This document shows positions 24,901 to 40,000 of a DNA stretch of 64,000 nucleotides, piece after piece. How positions within the stretch are numbered: the stretch's first letter is position 1; each line of letters begins with the position of its first letter. A program made the translations under genes and the position numbers. The notes below the pieces were generated by a model. It did not search any database. It saw only the letters and a program-made list of their open reading frames with translations, and was not told where the DNA came from. Source of the stretch: Aphrophora alni. Taxonomy: Eukaryota > Arthropoda > Insecta > Hemiptera > Aphrophoridae. The stretch lies in the NCBI GenBank assembly GCA_963513935.1, contig OY740772.1, positions 99,839,340 to 99,903,339 on the forward strand, read 5' to 3'.

Positions 24901-27900
24901 TTACAATTTCATAAAGTACAGATGTGAAACAATAGGAGCATGAAAAACAGTTTTCTGAAACTGTAAATCACCGATTTTCAAATTAAATTGTTACCTTAAA
25001 CATCTTCGTTGCTGTTGGGCAACCAATACACTCTTCATCAATAAACATTTCGTTTATTTGTCCCTAAACTAATAACACCATTGCCTAATTTCACTGTCAT
25101 TCATAATGACTGGCCCATATATCTCAACAAATTGATTATGAATTTCAGCACCACTATAGTTTTTGTTAAAAAAATGTATCACAGCCGAACCTCATAATTA
25201 GCAGGATTAATTATTTTAAATCAGTTACACACTACAACAATAGGATATCTTGTAAACCACTGGTTAAAATGTCATAATAAAATAATTGCATGTGTCATCC
25301 AACTTCATTGCATAGTAGGCAGGACAGCAGTATATCCAAAACGGACCTTTAAAAACATATTTCTTATATTAAACTTTTAAACTTTATTATGCTATTTCTC
25401 TTTTTCTATCACAAATAAATAGAGTATCTCTGTAATCTCTATTTATTCTTTTAACTTTAAATTAAGTTTGAAAAAAGTCACAACACTACGGGAGTAATTA
25501 ACACATTAATTATTCTAAACTGTACTAGACTTGTACTATAAGTGAGCCCTCATTACTTTTTTATTTTTTAATAAGTTCAATAAGAATATAATAATCTTAC
25601 CTTCCCTTGTGCTACAATCTCAGCCTGTAAAAGTTTAGATTTCTGCACAAGAATTCTTATAGCTTTCATTAATGTTGTACATGAATCAAGGATTTTCTCA
25701 TTTACTTCTAGTTTTAGCCCTGAATCTGCTGCTCGTGATTGATTTAACATTTCCTGCACATCATACATAATATAAATAAACAGATCAAGAAATTAATAAC
25801 TATTATTATAAAATTATTCCAATAATAACAAAATTAACTTTTTTATAGCTTAACCTAATGATAATAGATGACTAAAACAAGATCTTTACCCAGATTAACT
25901 ATAATACTCCAAAATTGTATTTGAATAAAGCTCGATTTATGGTTGTATTAACACTGAATATTTATGTATTTGCCACAAACAACATGTACCAGATGAACAA
26001 TGCCAGATGACCAGTTAGTAGAATACAACATTTATAAAATTTTACGATTAAAACACATTACTAAAATATTTCTTTTACAATTTCCAGATTTAAGAATTAT
26101 TAATTGGAATTAGTTAGTTTTTAAGTTGATGTGCTTGAATGTATGTTTATTCTAGACTAGACTTGAATATTGTGACTCTCAACCTGACATGGGAAATTTT
26201 CTGTAATTGTGTGCTGTAATGTGGTTAAGATAATAAATTTAATAAATAAATACTACCTGAAAATAAAAAATAAATATAGATATAGTAAATTGATTAGAAT
26301 ACCTTTATGCTCAAGTATCTAATGTTCTTCACAGTATCCTTATTTAAGATATATCTAGTAATATTGATTTATGAAATTTAATCCTACTGCATTAAGTTAT
26401 TAAATTTCCGAAGGTGGGATTTATGAATTAAACAAGGATATGATTGAGCAGAGGATCTGAAGATAATAGTATATGTAAATGATGACATGGCATGGGAGGA
26501 AAATGAAAAGGGCTTGGACAAAGAGGAACTAGCCAAATAGACGAGGACATTGGGGTAACTTGGATCGGAGATATAAATTTAGAAAAAAGTAAGATATTGA
26601 AGGTGGACAGAAATAAAGAACAAGAAAGGGGAGGATCTGAAAAGTATTTGAGTTCAATTACTTAGAAAGCAAGATCACTATCGATAATCAATGGTACGAT
26701 AAAAGAGGAGATAGAACGAAGGACATGGAAGAGCGGCCAGTTTTACAACATGATGAAGAATATAATACACACTGGAATATAGAAAAAGAACAAAAAAAAG
26801 ATGTATAAATGATATAGTATGAATTAAATTTAACATATGGGTTAACGACATGGACATGGACGAAGAAAGGATCAGACTGTACATGACAGAGATGAGATGA
26901 AAGGAATAGAAAATATTACAAGAAAGGATAGGATAAGGAATAAAGATCTCCAGGACTTAAAAATGATTTTGATTACTTAATACAAACCATTTTTTTTTCA
27001 AAGAACTAAAAAAAAATCTAGAAATCAATTAAGTTTTAATAAGGCAGTACTCCATTCAATTAGATTTTGTATAACTGCTATTCTGTCCCGAAGAGAAAGC
27101 AGATATGTCTTTAAAAATTGTAAAAACGCTGTATTTAGTATTTTTATATAAAGATTTAGATTTCAACCATTTTATTCAGCAGCTATAAAATGTAGAATTC
27201 CTTTAAAGACACAAATCAAATCCAATCATCAAATCGAATTTATTAAATATTTCCAATCAAACAAAGCTAAACTCTTCAAATCGAATAACTTTAAGCAAGA
27301 GAAATTGGGGTTAAACCTGGCGACCAACCCTACAATTCAGCTTCCTTTATAGAAGAAAATTTGGGGTTACATTCGGCAACACTGCAAGCTCCCTCCCTTT
27401 AGAGCAACCCAATGGTCTGTAATTTCTTACCTGAACCTTCTTTTCTTTTTTTCTCCCTATGTTCAGAGGACGGAACAATGCTGTCCATGGACAGTCCAAA
27501 GGGAACCCTATCAGCACAACATGTGTCTCCAGTACCAGGAGCAAAAGATAACCATGACGGTCAGCACAGAATCCAAGCCTACACAGTGGACCTCTTTCTT
27601 ACCTCAGACATCTTCCCTCATTCTTATGCTAACTCTACTTCCCACCTGCCTTATAGCGATCCATGGTCTCCCCTACTACACTGCAATATTGATTTGCCTT
27701 TTCAGGGTCACACCAACATTGAGACTATCTCAATACATTTGACTGTATGATTTGACATACAGTCGATTTGATGATTGAATTTGACCTTGTGTCTTTGACT
27801 GTAAAGTGTATAAATAATGTCAACAATCACCTCAATTTTCTTTGCAGCCTCTTCAATAGCTTTATCCATAGTGGCTAACTCATTTTCAACTAGATCACCA

Positions 27901-30900
27901 ATGATCTCTGTGGTCTCACCCTTCAGTGCACTGCTTAAACTGTTTGCCATTTCTGACAGATTGCTTATTTTTTCTCGTAAAAGTTTCACATCTACTTTAG
28001 TATCTTTACCAGATTTATGGATTTCTTTCAAAACACTTAAACAAGCTTCTGTAACTTCTTTACAAGAATTGGCCATGCCTAAAATCATATTTCATGAATC
28101 ATAATGAATTACAAAAGAATTTTACAAGATATATGTGAGATTTATATATAAATCCATAAGTTAACCTGGACTTTTAAAGTGATTTAAAGGTGGCTCGCAA
28201 AATAGTTTTGTTTTTTGTCAATTAAGTAAATTTATACAACTTTCATGTAATTTAAAGTTATACAAGGGACATTTTAAAATTTAAATTCATTTTAAAATTA
28301 CTGCAGACTGTGGTAATAAATTGGATTGTGCATGTGCTATGTTTTAATGTATATAATAATGAGCAGATGGTAATTTTTCCAGCATTTAATACGACACTGT
28401 TGTGATGTGTGAATAGTTTAATATAGGTGTTAATATATAAGACATGGATAAACTATCTGGTGGAATTGTGTTTTTACACAATAACACTCGACTTCACAGC
28501 AGGTCAAACTGTTCGATTGCAGCAAAATTTGGTTGGGAAATTTTCCATAACCGCCTGCACTGATATCATTCCAAGTGATTACAACTTATACTTGTTTTTA
28601 AAGCAATGGCATGGGATTGCAACACTTTGAAAATGACAAACTGAAGTCCAACATTGCTAACCAATTATAAAATCTGGCAGCGGACTTTTACGAAGATGGA
28701 ATAAAGAAGTTATTGTACTGATATAAGAAATCTGTGGAAGTCGATTGTAATTAAGTTTAAAAAAAAAAAAATAATAATAATAATAAATGTAGATTTTTTT
28801 TTTACAATAAATTATTTTTAACTTGTAATGAGGTCATGTTATTTCAATGGGATCTCCCTTAAAAAAACATTCCTAGTATATCTAATAAAACGCATGTACT
28901 GATATAGTTAATAATTTAAAAACTATACTTACGATCTCCAAACTCAATATCATGTGCTGTATTAGATGTTGCTTTACCCAATACCGCAAACTGTGCAGTT
29001 AAATGTGATACTCTGATGACATTATCTAGAGAATTTTGAGTTTCCAGACAACTCACAGAGTTCTCTAATCTTGGCAAGAGACTACTAAAATATCCTGAAA
29101 ACAAACAGGTATGTTTGAGCTAGTTTATTTCAATATGCACAAATATATTTAGAATTATTGTTGGATAAATACTATCACTGAAACTGTTATAGATACAAAA
29201 AAAAAACTTTAAAAGAGGGTCAGGTGTTTTTATAATGGCAACCTATAATTTTGATGATACAGATTTATTCAAGTGGTCTAAAGAAAGAAAAACTTTTAAA
29301 GAACATGTCTGGAAATGCTTTATTTGGCGTTTGTAAAATGTGTGTAATTTTTAAAAGAGTCCATATCTTATGGGATATGTTTATAAAAGAAGTCAAAATT
29401 TTGTATATATGGTCAGATAATGATTTTTTTTTTTTTTTTTAAGTAATTAGAAAATATTCAAATTTTATACTAAATAGTTTCAAAATGGCTTCCATATAAC
29501 ACCATTTGATACAGAATTTCTTGAATACAGTTAACTTAACAACAAATATTTTGTTCTTTTAACGAATACCACAACAATATATTAATTTTTTCCAGAAGAA
29601 TAATATTGTTATTATTATAATATATATTATTACAAGATACTGTTTTAAATAACACTCCGAGGAATGAATGAATCAAAAAGCTGGTGCAAAATAAAACAAG
29701 TGAACATTTTTTGAAGGAGGTGCGAACCCAGGAAAGCAACAAAGAGTGGAGAAATATAGAGGATGTGTGGAAACACAACAAAAGTAAACCCAGGAAGGAG
29801 GCTAGTGCCAACTTTTTCGTGTTAGTACAGGAAACGACAGCCTTGCAGCCCACTTGAACTATTTTAAGATCCTTCACTCGAATAATTGTGTTCTATGTGG
29901 TTAGCTTAATAAGGTAATAAATAAAAATCATCAACTTGAGTGTGACAAACTTGATTCTAATCAGAGGAGGGTAAGAAACTTCGTAAAACTGTATTGGGAT
30001 GCCAAAAGGGAGTTAACTATCAAGAAATTGACCATAGAAGAAAAAGATATTAATTTTTATTTTAGCCTGTAGGATAACTGAGTTATCAATTAAATATAAT
30101 TGCTTCAAAATTGACTACAATACTCATAAATTTCCGAATACTATAAAGTTTGGGATTGTTTGTCAAAACTAATCATAAATTTCATATCACCTCCTATTTT
30201 AAAAATCAACAACATTAGGGAGCAGTGGGAAGATTTTGAGTATTGTAGTAAATTACAAAGAAAATATTTAGATTAGAGTTTAATAGTTAGAGTCAGAATT
30301 AAACTAAAGAAACTATTATTATGGTTAAATCAGTTATCTTACAACTTACAATAAAAATAAAGATATCACTGTTTTTTCGTTAAAAGAGCAAAATAGTTTG
30401 TTTTACTAAGTTTGCAAGTTAACCATTTGACAGAAATTCAGGATAAAATGTTTCAAATAGAAGCCATTTTTAATGTTTCATATAAAACTATAATGTTTTG
30501 TAAACATATTAATAAATATTATTTAAGCATATACGCAAAATTTGGACTTATGTAAATCCATTATTTAGATTTAAAAAAAAAAATACAAATAGACAGATGC
30601 CAAAAAAAACTATATCCAGACATTAGTTCTTCGAAACATTTTTTATTTAAACCGACTGAATTTATCTGTATTGTCAAATACATAGATCACCATTAAAACA
30701 AAATTTCAATTCATTAAAGTTTTTTTATCATAGTTGTATTTCTAACAAGAAAGTATGTGCACTTTCCCATTTACAGTATTTGGCATCTTTAACAGTTTCA
30801 GAGACAGATATTAGATAACCTCATCCATTATAATATACAGTACCTTAATACTAATTTGAGGTAAAGTTATATACAATAAATTATATAGTACTACAAACCT

Positions 30901-31022
30901 GGAGTGCATGTAATAGAAGAGATAGCAGGATCACTAATGTTATCTTTAGTTTGTTGTAAAATTGTCTCACTTTCAGAGAGGACCTGATCTGTTGACAAAG
31001 AGAAAATGTAAGAAATTTGTAG

Positions 31023-31067
<45 letters not shown>

Positions 31068-34000
31068 AAAGTTATTTATAACCTATAAAATAATATAAAA
31101 ATATTAAAAAAATTAAAATGCATGCTATACACATACAGTTGTAGAATATGCTTATTATGATAGCTTAATGACATTGATTATTTGATTTTGTTTTTTAATG
31201 ATTAGATAAGGAATACAGGTTCAACTTCATTATTCAAAATCAAAATTAACACTATGGGGACTGCAATTGCATCTGTTGTGACAGAAGAGATTCAATAAAT
31301 AGGCCTGCCATCTCGCCTGACAAAGCCCCAATTTTTCCTTTGTTTCTAATTGAACTATTGCTTCTACGATGTCAATAGGCTTTGGGAATTCATTCCTTAT
31401 CTTTTAAAATTCACATATTCTACACTAGAATATAGTTTATTACAATAAAAGATTAAAATAAAATTTCCATTTCATTCATCGTACAAGATGAATTTAAACA
31501 GTTCTCATTCACAATCTGTGAATTACGAAATAAACAATGTCAGTTTAATTTCAGTGTTATTGTTTTTTTTTTAATGTTTATCTAAATACTTTTATTTTAA
31601 AATATTGGATCTAAACATTTGTACTTGAGGAGTTCCTACAAAATTTTTAATTAGATTTGGATAACGTGAATAATAGTGAAATAACTGATGATTAGTGTGT
31701 TACTGGAACAAACAAAATACTGTATAGTGTAAATGGTCAATATTTTAAAATGAAACAAAAATAATGGTGCAAGATTTTTTTTTTAAACCTACACCACAGT
31801 GTATTAAAAGGAAATTTAGTTTTTATCTTTTCATCAATATATTTTCCCTTCGGTTTAATATACAACAAATATGTCTTCCAGTTTCAGTTTTAAATTATAA
31901 TTCAAATATTTTTATTTAGAAATAAGGGTTCTAAATGTTTACCACTTAAGAAATTAATGGATTTACTTCAAAATCGTGGATGAGATTTAGATAGTGAAAG
32001 TGACAGCGGGTGTGTTACTAAAATTTAAAAAAAACTTAAAGCTTAAATGAACATTCTTTTTGTATAAATCAAAAATGGTGCAATACATTATTTAAACATA
32101 TATAATTTTTAAGATAAAATTATACAAAACATGTTAAAATTGCAGTGTTCTGAGCTGAACCATTGATTTATATCTAGCATATGATAAAGTGAAGCTTCAA
32201 TACGTGGGTTGAACTTTGTAGTTTTGTGGATTCATGTTCAGAATGCGCTAGTGTGAGACGAGTCAAAGCATGCAATATGGCATGCTGTCCTTGAAGTTAT
32301 CAGAAGTTAGAGAGCAGGACTAGAGCCTCTAATACCTGAGCTTCAACCCATACCATGGTGATGGGTATTGTATTTAGTGTGATTGTTGAAGAAAATAGAT
32401 TATATAAGCATGCACATTTACTTGAAAATGCTGAAGACTGGACTGGCTTTATTGCGTAAAGACCCATCCAGTCTCCAAAGTGTTCAATAACTGTTCCGTT
32501 ATATATTTTTATGATGGTATAGATACATAATAAAACATAGTACTTTTTAATCTAAAATGAGCAACACTTGTAAAAACTTCAATCACAAATTAAAAGTTAA
32601 CACAATTTTCCATAATAAACAATAATAATTCATAGTGGAAAACATTGTCCCTTCCATTTTGAAATTTTATTGTGTAATTAAAACTAACCGAATAAAGTTT
32701 TCTGTCTTATTTTGCTATTTTCTGTCGTAACTTTAAGTTCTTCCTCAACATCTGCTAACCGAACATCCAATTCTTCTTTCTGAGATAACAAGTCCTGCAG
32801 TTCACTCTCTATCTGAGCCTTCTCAACACTCATCCAGTCTACTTTTGATGATAAAGCCTGTAGATAAATTACATATCTTACAATCGGTTTTATTTCTTAT
32901 AATAAAGAAATCATTAAAAATATTTCAACTTATGAAATTTTCTAAATCATTCCTAATGGGCATCATGACAATCTATTACAAGGTTGTTTACAATATTTAT
33001 AATGATTTTTTAAAAATATAAAAAATCCATATTTACTACCTTGTTTTTAAATAACGTATATGTCGGGAATGTAAAAAAAAAAACACAATTTTTTATTATT
33101 TGTATTCAAAATAACATTTATAATTTGATGAACGAAACATGCAACTGTTGTAAATTCCTACAAAATAATAACAATGTATATGGCATTGTTATTTTATTTA
33201 AAAAAAATTCAATATGGGAAATTTTAAAAAACATTTGCCTGTATGCAGAGGTGAAAGGAATGGGTATTATGTTGTGTGCAAACATTGTCAGACAGAAATA
33301 GAAACAGTTGAACCCAAATATTACATTGGATTTTCATTCAATGCAAGAAACTAGCGGGGTTTTCTTATTTGAGAGATGGCTTGGTGGTGAACAAGCTGTT
33401 GATTGTGTTTGCTGGAGCTCGTGAAAACACAAGAAAGACACATTCTAGATTCATCTGAGAAAATGTGGTTGAGGCCTGGACAGAGAGATGTTGGTCACTC
33501 TACTGGGATGAAATGACTGAACTTATGTAAATGTCATATAGCAGTTCAATGTATTTCTGTCCAATGTGGTATAGTGGGAAATGAACTAATGAACGTGACA
33601 GCAAATATTGTGGCTGCAATATTACCAAACTTGCTACAACAATATTCACTCTTGTGTTTCACAGTGCTGCTATAGCAGTGGAGAGAGAGATGGAGAGAAC
33701 ATATATTATAGGTCGGGCATTATTCAACCTGCAGGGAAAACTAGCCCCTGAAGACATGTATCTTGTATCATGTACTGTGAGAGCAAGAACGGATCATATC
33801 ACAATGAGGCAGTATCTTCATCACTTTAAGCAGAGTGATTCGCTATTGTGTTCTGCCTACGGGGAGACAGAGAAAACATTGGTAGTTACCTTATTTTTGT
33901 TCCAATATACAGCACCAAATCAAGTGATAAAAGTGTTGGAAGGGAATGGTCAATTGGAGCGGGCTCTCCAGTGTCCACAAAAACAGAAGTCTCTAATCAC

Positions 34001-37000
34001 TTGCAATGATTATCCTCAACGGACATTGTGTCATCAGCCAGACTTAGTGTTGGATGCCGGCAAGAAGAAGAAAGTAAAACACACACTAAGGTTAATCTAA
34101 TTTTGCAAGTCAAAAGCCATAAAATATTTATTACAGAGTAGCCAGGATCTAAGACGGACAATAGGTCATAAGATATAACATCATGAAACTGGAGTTAGTA
34201 CAAAAGAATATTTGTATATTTTGATCCAATGGGAACGAGTCGACAAAACACAGTTTATGGGAGTGTTTAGTGTTTGTTCGGTGAAGATACAGTTAATTTG
34301 GTAGAACACCTGTCATGAACATTTTAGAGATCCCATGATCCTCACAAGCTTCCTGGGTAACATATGGTTAGTTGGTTGAGAAGGGCCTTTATACCCCCCC
34401 CCCAAATCTTGTGATTTGAAATATGATCTGAAAATAAACAAATACCAGCACCAAAATTGGTGTTACATCCAGTCTTTAAAAGAGGTTTTCAGAGGCTCTT
34501 TTTCTGTATCTAACCTTGTTATTATTGTAATTATCTGTTTTTGGATTCAGAATATAGCTTGGACATCATGATATAGTGCTTAGTAATATCCAATGGTGTG
34601 TATTTATCAATAATAAAACTTACAGCAATATTTTTTGATGAACAATTGTTGGTTTCTAGATAGGACACTTTAAGAAGACAAATATTAGTGTATTTTAAAG
34701 ACTTGAACACAAAAAAGATTTATTTGGTTGTTTAAATATATGTTTTGTAAAAGTTGTTAATATAAATTATATAAACACATCACACATATAAAATAGACAT
34801 ACAATTACACACATCATAGACTACAACAATTGTGCTACAATAGAAATAAAACAAAGAATAGTTTTATGAAAGTTTATCACCACTACTACTACTACTTATC
34901 CCAAGCTACATGACAAAATGAAAACAAAACAATTTTCAATAAAACTATAAAATGGAAAAAATTATAGGCATATTTTATAAAAAAATCTCTAAAATTCAAT
35001 TGACGTACCAAGATGTTAAATTAAAATGGATGAACTCGCAGTTTTAAAATAAAAAAAAGCCAGTGATGGAGTATACACAAACACATTATTTGATTCTAAG
35101 AAGCGTGTAAGTAGAATATATTAAGCAAAACAATATTATTTTTCAATAATTCTTGACCAGGGTTACTATTTTTGATACCTTATTATGACTGAATAATATT
35201 CTAACCAAAATAGATTTTTAAATTGTTTTATTAAAATACATTTATATGTTGTTTAGACCACTTTGGTGTAATTAATTAAATTACAGAAATTCATTAGATG
35301 GGATTTGAAAAACAATATTGGTTAGAAATGTATATAATACGTAGGCAACAACTTTTAGTATTGAAAAAAAAAACTCTCTTTTTTTAGTCAACTATTTGAA
35401 TTTGAAGTATAAAAATAAATAGAAAATATACTAGGATTTTATTATTTAATTTTTAACAAAAATAATTGTATGTTTGTTAATAAAAACATTAACATAATAG
35501 ACTAGTAATGCCATAACAGAAATTTAAAAAAATGCTTAAAACTTAGAAAAACAAAACTTTTTGTTTTATCACACCTAGGTTAATAAAGATGAGAAATCGC
35601 CATAACACAGAAACAAGGTTAGGATTAACTACGACAATTTCATACGCATGGATAAATTTTTACCCATCCACAGGGAGTATCAGTCGCTTTGAACGAGGGA
35701 ATATACTCAGAGCTCATCAGATTTTCATTTTGTGACGATACCCATCCTGAAGATGGAGGAAGCTTTTGGTAACTATACTATAAGCATATAAATGATTAAG
35801 GAGTAGTTTAACCATTTCAAAGGTGGATACACATCGGTGGAAAAAAGCGACTCACATTCCAAGTAGGCCTTCAACAAGCCAAATTGACAAGTCCATTTAA
35901 TAAGTGTTGAAATTGGTCATATACAAAAATAATGCCATACAGTACTTAATTTCACATGTGTCTAGTTTTGTTTCTGTAAAAAACATATTAACAGACTGAA
36001 ATTTTTAATTAAATTTTTAGGACAGTAAAATCAATCACCACTGTCAAAATAGCATTGTTTATAACTTAATTCATATATTCACTCTAGTAAGCAAGCTCTA
36101 ATCCACCAAAACGTGAACACAAATTTAAAATAAACTTACCAAGTTACGTATCTGACGAAGGCCGCAACATATAAGAAAAGTAAGAAAATAGATTAGAAAA
36201 CTTCCTATTCATCTGTTCTTGTTTCACTGTTTAATAAATATAATTTACAAGAGTAAAAGAAAATATTGCAAGAAGTAAAAATTAAATTTTTCTAAATACA
36301 AATTACAATTTCTACCAACTAAACTATAATGAATTTTTTGCATATTTATTTATTTATTTGTCTATTGATTTTAACAAATTTTTGTATAGTAAAGGTCCAT
36401 TTATGATCAATTCACATATTTAAATACAACAAATAAACAATACACCTTAATACAATTACTATTAATATATATAAACTTAACTAAATAAAAAAAGTAATCG
36501 GAACAAAACAGGATTGAGCGACTATTCAAAATAACAAACAGATAACACACCCGCATATACTCCGCCACATGTGGTGAATTCAGATATGTTATCTGTTTGT
36601 TATTTTGAATAGTTGCTCAATCCTGTTTTGTTCCGATTACTTTTTTGTTTAGTTTATATATATATAAATCTTGACTACTCCGCTTAACTGATTTATGATC
36701 TTTCTACTAAAGAATCAAGCATGCATATTATATATAATAAGATACAAGAAATTAAATTTTATGGGTTGTAAAGCTATATGAAAATGGTCATTATTATCGT
36801 GCCGTCATTTTTATTACTGTGATTATTCAGAGACTCAAAATGTTTTAATAAAATAAAAACTTATATGTAACAGTTAAAAAGTTATGTGAATTGCTTCTAA
36901 ATATTATCAATAGTATGAGGGAAAAGGATTGTCCATATTTGGACCCGGCTTAATTTTTTTTATTTAACATTTAATATAAATTTTTTTTTTTTTTAATATA

Positions 37001-40000
37001 CAGTTTCAGTTTTAAAGTTTTTCATTTGCTCCTACGAAAAAATTATAACTAAAGTTGTTTAAAATGAAATTTCCTATAATATCATGTATTTTAAATACCT
37101 AATTTTAAATGTTTATTCCTATTAAAACACAAAAACAATACATTTTGAATTCATCATTTTATATTTTTAGAATGTTTTCATTGCAATAATTTTAATTATT
37201 TTAACAATAAAGTGAGAAATATTAGCCCGATTGATGCTTAACAAAATCAGCTAAATTTCATTATAAAATAATTATTAGTTTCTTGTAATAATTTTTTAAA
37301 AACATGTACGACTTATTGCGACGTGGTGACAGCGATTTATGGAAATTCTTCTAAGAGCATTCATAAATAAATAAGAACTTTTATTTGCAATGTAAAAAAC
37401 TAACTTTTGAAATTTTTGGCCTTCTTTAAAAAATAATTAAATTCAGGAATATAAATAAATGTTAATATCTCAGTAAAAAAAAAAAAAAAGAGATAGGTAA
37501 CTGATTTCAACAAATGGTTACGAAAATTTTTTTTTCCCCAATATTTTGTTTATTTGATTATTCAATATTAATAAACACATATTTTAAATATGATGCTGAA
37601 GGACAATTTATTTATATAATTATTAATTCTCCAATACTAATACTCATTAGGATTGATATTAATCACTAGTACTGCTATGGTTCTACCTGATTTTGTTCTG
37701 AAGCTGCATCTGTACTCGCTTGTAACTGTGCCAGTTCTTCTAATACTTCTTCTAGCTTTGTTTTATCTGTTGTATCCAGATCCATTGTACGCACACTTGA
37801 TAATTGTTTGTCTACATCAGCTTTCTAGTCAAACAAACCCAAGTTTGATTTTACATTAACTTATTATTGATATACTCTGTATGTTTTACAATACTGTACA
37901 GCTAAAATATAATACATTTTAAACTGTATGTAAGAGTCTGGAAGATGGGTAAAGGTTGGTTAAAGGCATATGGTAATACATTATATATTTTATTTCAAAA
38001 AATTGTAAGACTAAGGCAACATCAACAAGATTAATAATGTAAGATGAATCGAAACAAATTAATTAAAAATCAACAATGTATGAAATTTAAAAAAAAATTA
38101 TAGTACGAACTTTTTAAAACAAAATTTATTCTTCTTGAACATAAAACACAATTTATAATAATGTTAAATTATACATACCCATACTGTTTTAATACACAAC
38201 AGTTACGATGGGAAGAGTTAAAATATTTTGTTTGTTTATATTAAATGTATAAACGCACAGAATGTGAATTACAAATAATAACTTCTCTATCATAAAAACA
38301 GCTATATTATAGAGTTTGGTGAATCGTAGTACGTCGTCTCACCAACTATAGTTGTAAAGCTAAGTACAAGATTTTCTTAAATGTGTGCTGTTAGCAGCTT
38401 AGTCAAAATCGCATCACAGGGTGTGGCTGAGGAGTTAAACATAGATTCACCTTTGTATTACTGCTTCGTAAATTACTTTTTTGTTTTTTTTGCATTATAA
38501 ATCTGCCTTTGATTTATTTAAATATATTAACACTTGGCGTAACCAATCAAAAAATGTTGTTGTTTTCAAGTGACCTGGTATTGGGATCCTTTAACCTACT
38601 CTGCTTCTTACCTCCCAATAAAAACCGTTTAAAATTGTTGGTTTCTTGTAAATACTTGGAACGTTCTGTACTACATAAAAGGTGTTCATGATCCCGTTTT
38701 GAGTCCTGTTGGTCAATATACATTTTTCTTTCTCAAAAATTTGTATTTTGTGAAGGTGTGCAACCAGGCAGTCATTTGTCTGTATTCAATCTAAAAAAAG
38801 GATAACAGACTTTTTCTTTACTGTTTGGCAGTTGTTCTGAGTCTTTTTTGGGCGGTAAAGTTTGGTTCCTTTCTTAACCAAAGCATCTACCACATTGTTT
38901 CCAAAAAGGCTGATGTGTATCCACTGTAGGCATATCCTCTTTTTCAAATTCTCCAGTATTCTTATTTAGTTTTCTTGCTTCATGAATTGATTTTGATATT
39001 CTATTGCTGTTTGAAGTTATAGATTATATTGCTGATTTGGAGTGTACTAGGAGGACAACATTATTAAATCTGTTAGGTCTGCATAGAAGTTGTTCAAGGG
39101 CAAAAGGTATGGCTTCCATCTCTGCAATGAAATTTGTTTTGCAATCCCTAACTGCTATGTAGTAAGAAAAGATCCAGCATTTTCCCATCCATCAATTAAG
39201 AAGCTGTATTAATGTGTAACCATCAATCACTATTGTATATCTTTCTTCTATTGTTTCTAATGACGGCTGTCTTAATCTGGTGTGCATTCTTTCTTTTAAA
39301 TATTTTCTATTAGTTTAGATTTACGAGATAAGTATGATATTCAAGGGGGTTTATCTGTAGTAAGGCAGATTCTATTTGTATTGGTATGTGCAGTTTTCAA
39401 GATATTCTTAGTTTATTGTAATATGTCTCTGTGAATTGAGTTTTTGTTCTACAGAAGTTTGCTTTGGCCATGAGGTCTAGAAGAGATTTGGCTTTTAAGA
39501 AGGATATTGCTGCTTGTTTTCTTATTTCTTCAACTATTGGGTTATTTTGAGTATACATCTTTAATGCTCTCACTGGGGTTGCCATAACTGCACAGGGCAA
39601 TGTTCTGGGCACTTTCTAATTAATTAAGCTTAGCTGTAGAGGCAGTTTCATACTTAATAATTGGTTTTATGTATATTCTATAGTTTATGTTGAGGGTAAA
39701 AACCCTAGGGTTCTCACCCACAGCATACTTTTTAAGCTGTGCATGCTTACTGAGTAAGTGGTAAATTAATAACCCAATCAAAAAATATATTAATCATAAA
39801 TAGAAGTTACGTACAGTGGAGAGAAGAAAGTTACCATAACATTAAAATAATTGATTGTGAAACATTTTGTTGGCCTTTAGAAAAGCCGATTTTTAAAGTT
39901 TACTGATGTGGTTATTTAATCCTTTAAATGAGTTTTCAAGATCTAGACGTTAAATTGCTTTCACATACCTAGAAACGGTAAATTCACTTCATTTCAAAAA

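Noticed and set aside
32230..32360. GC-richer intronic block with a B-box-like string
   Set aside because: No A box and no second copy found, so a SINE cannot be supported.
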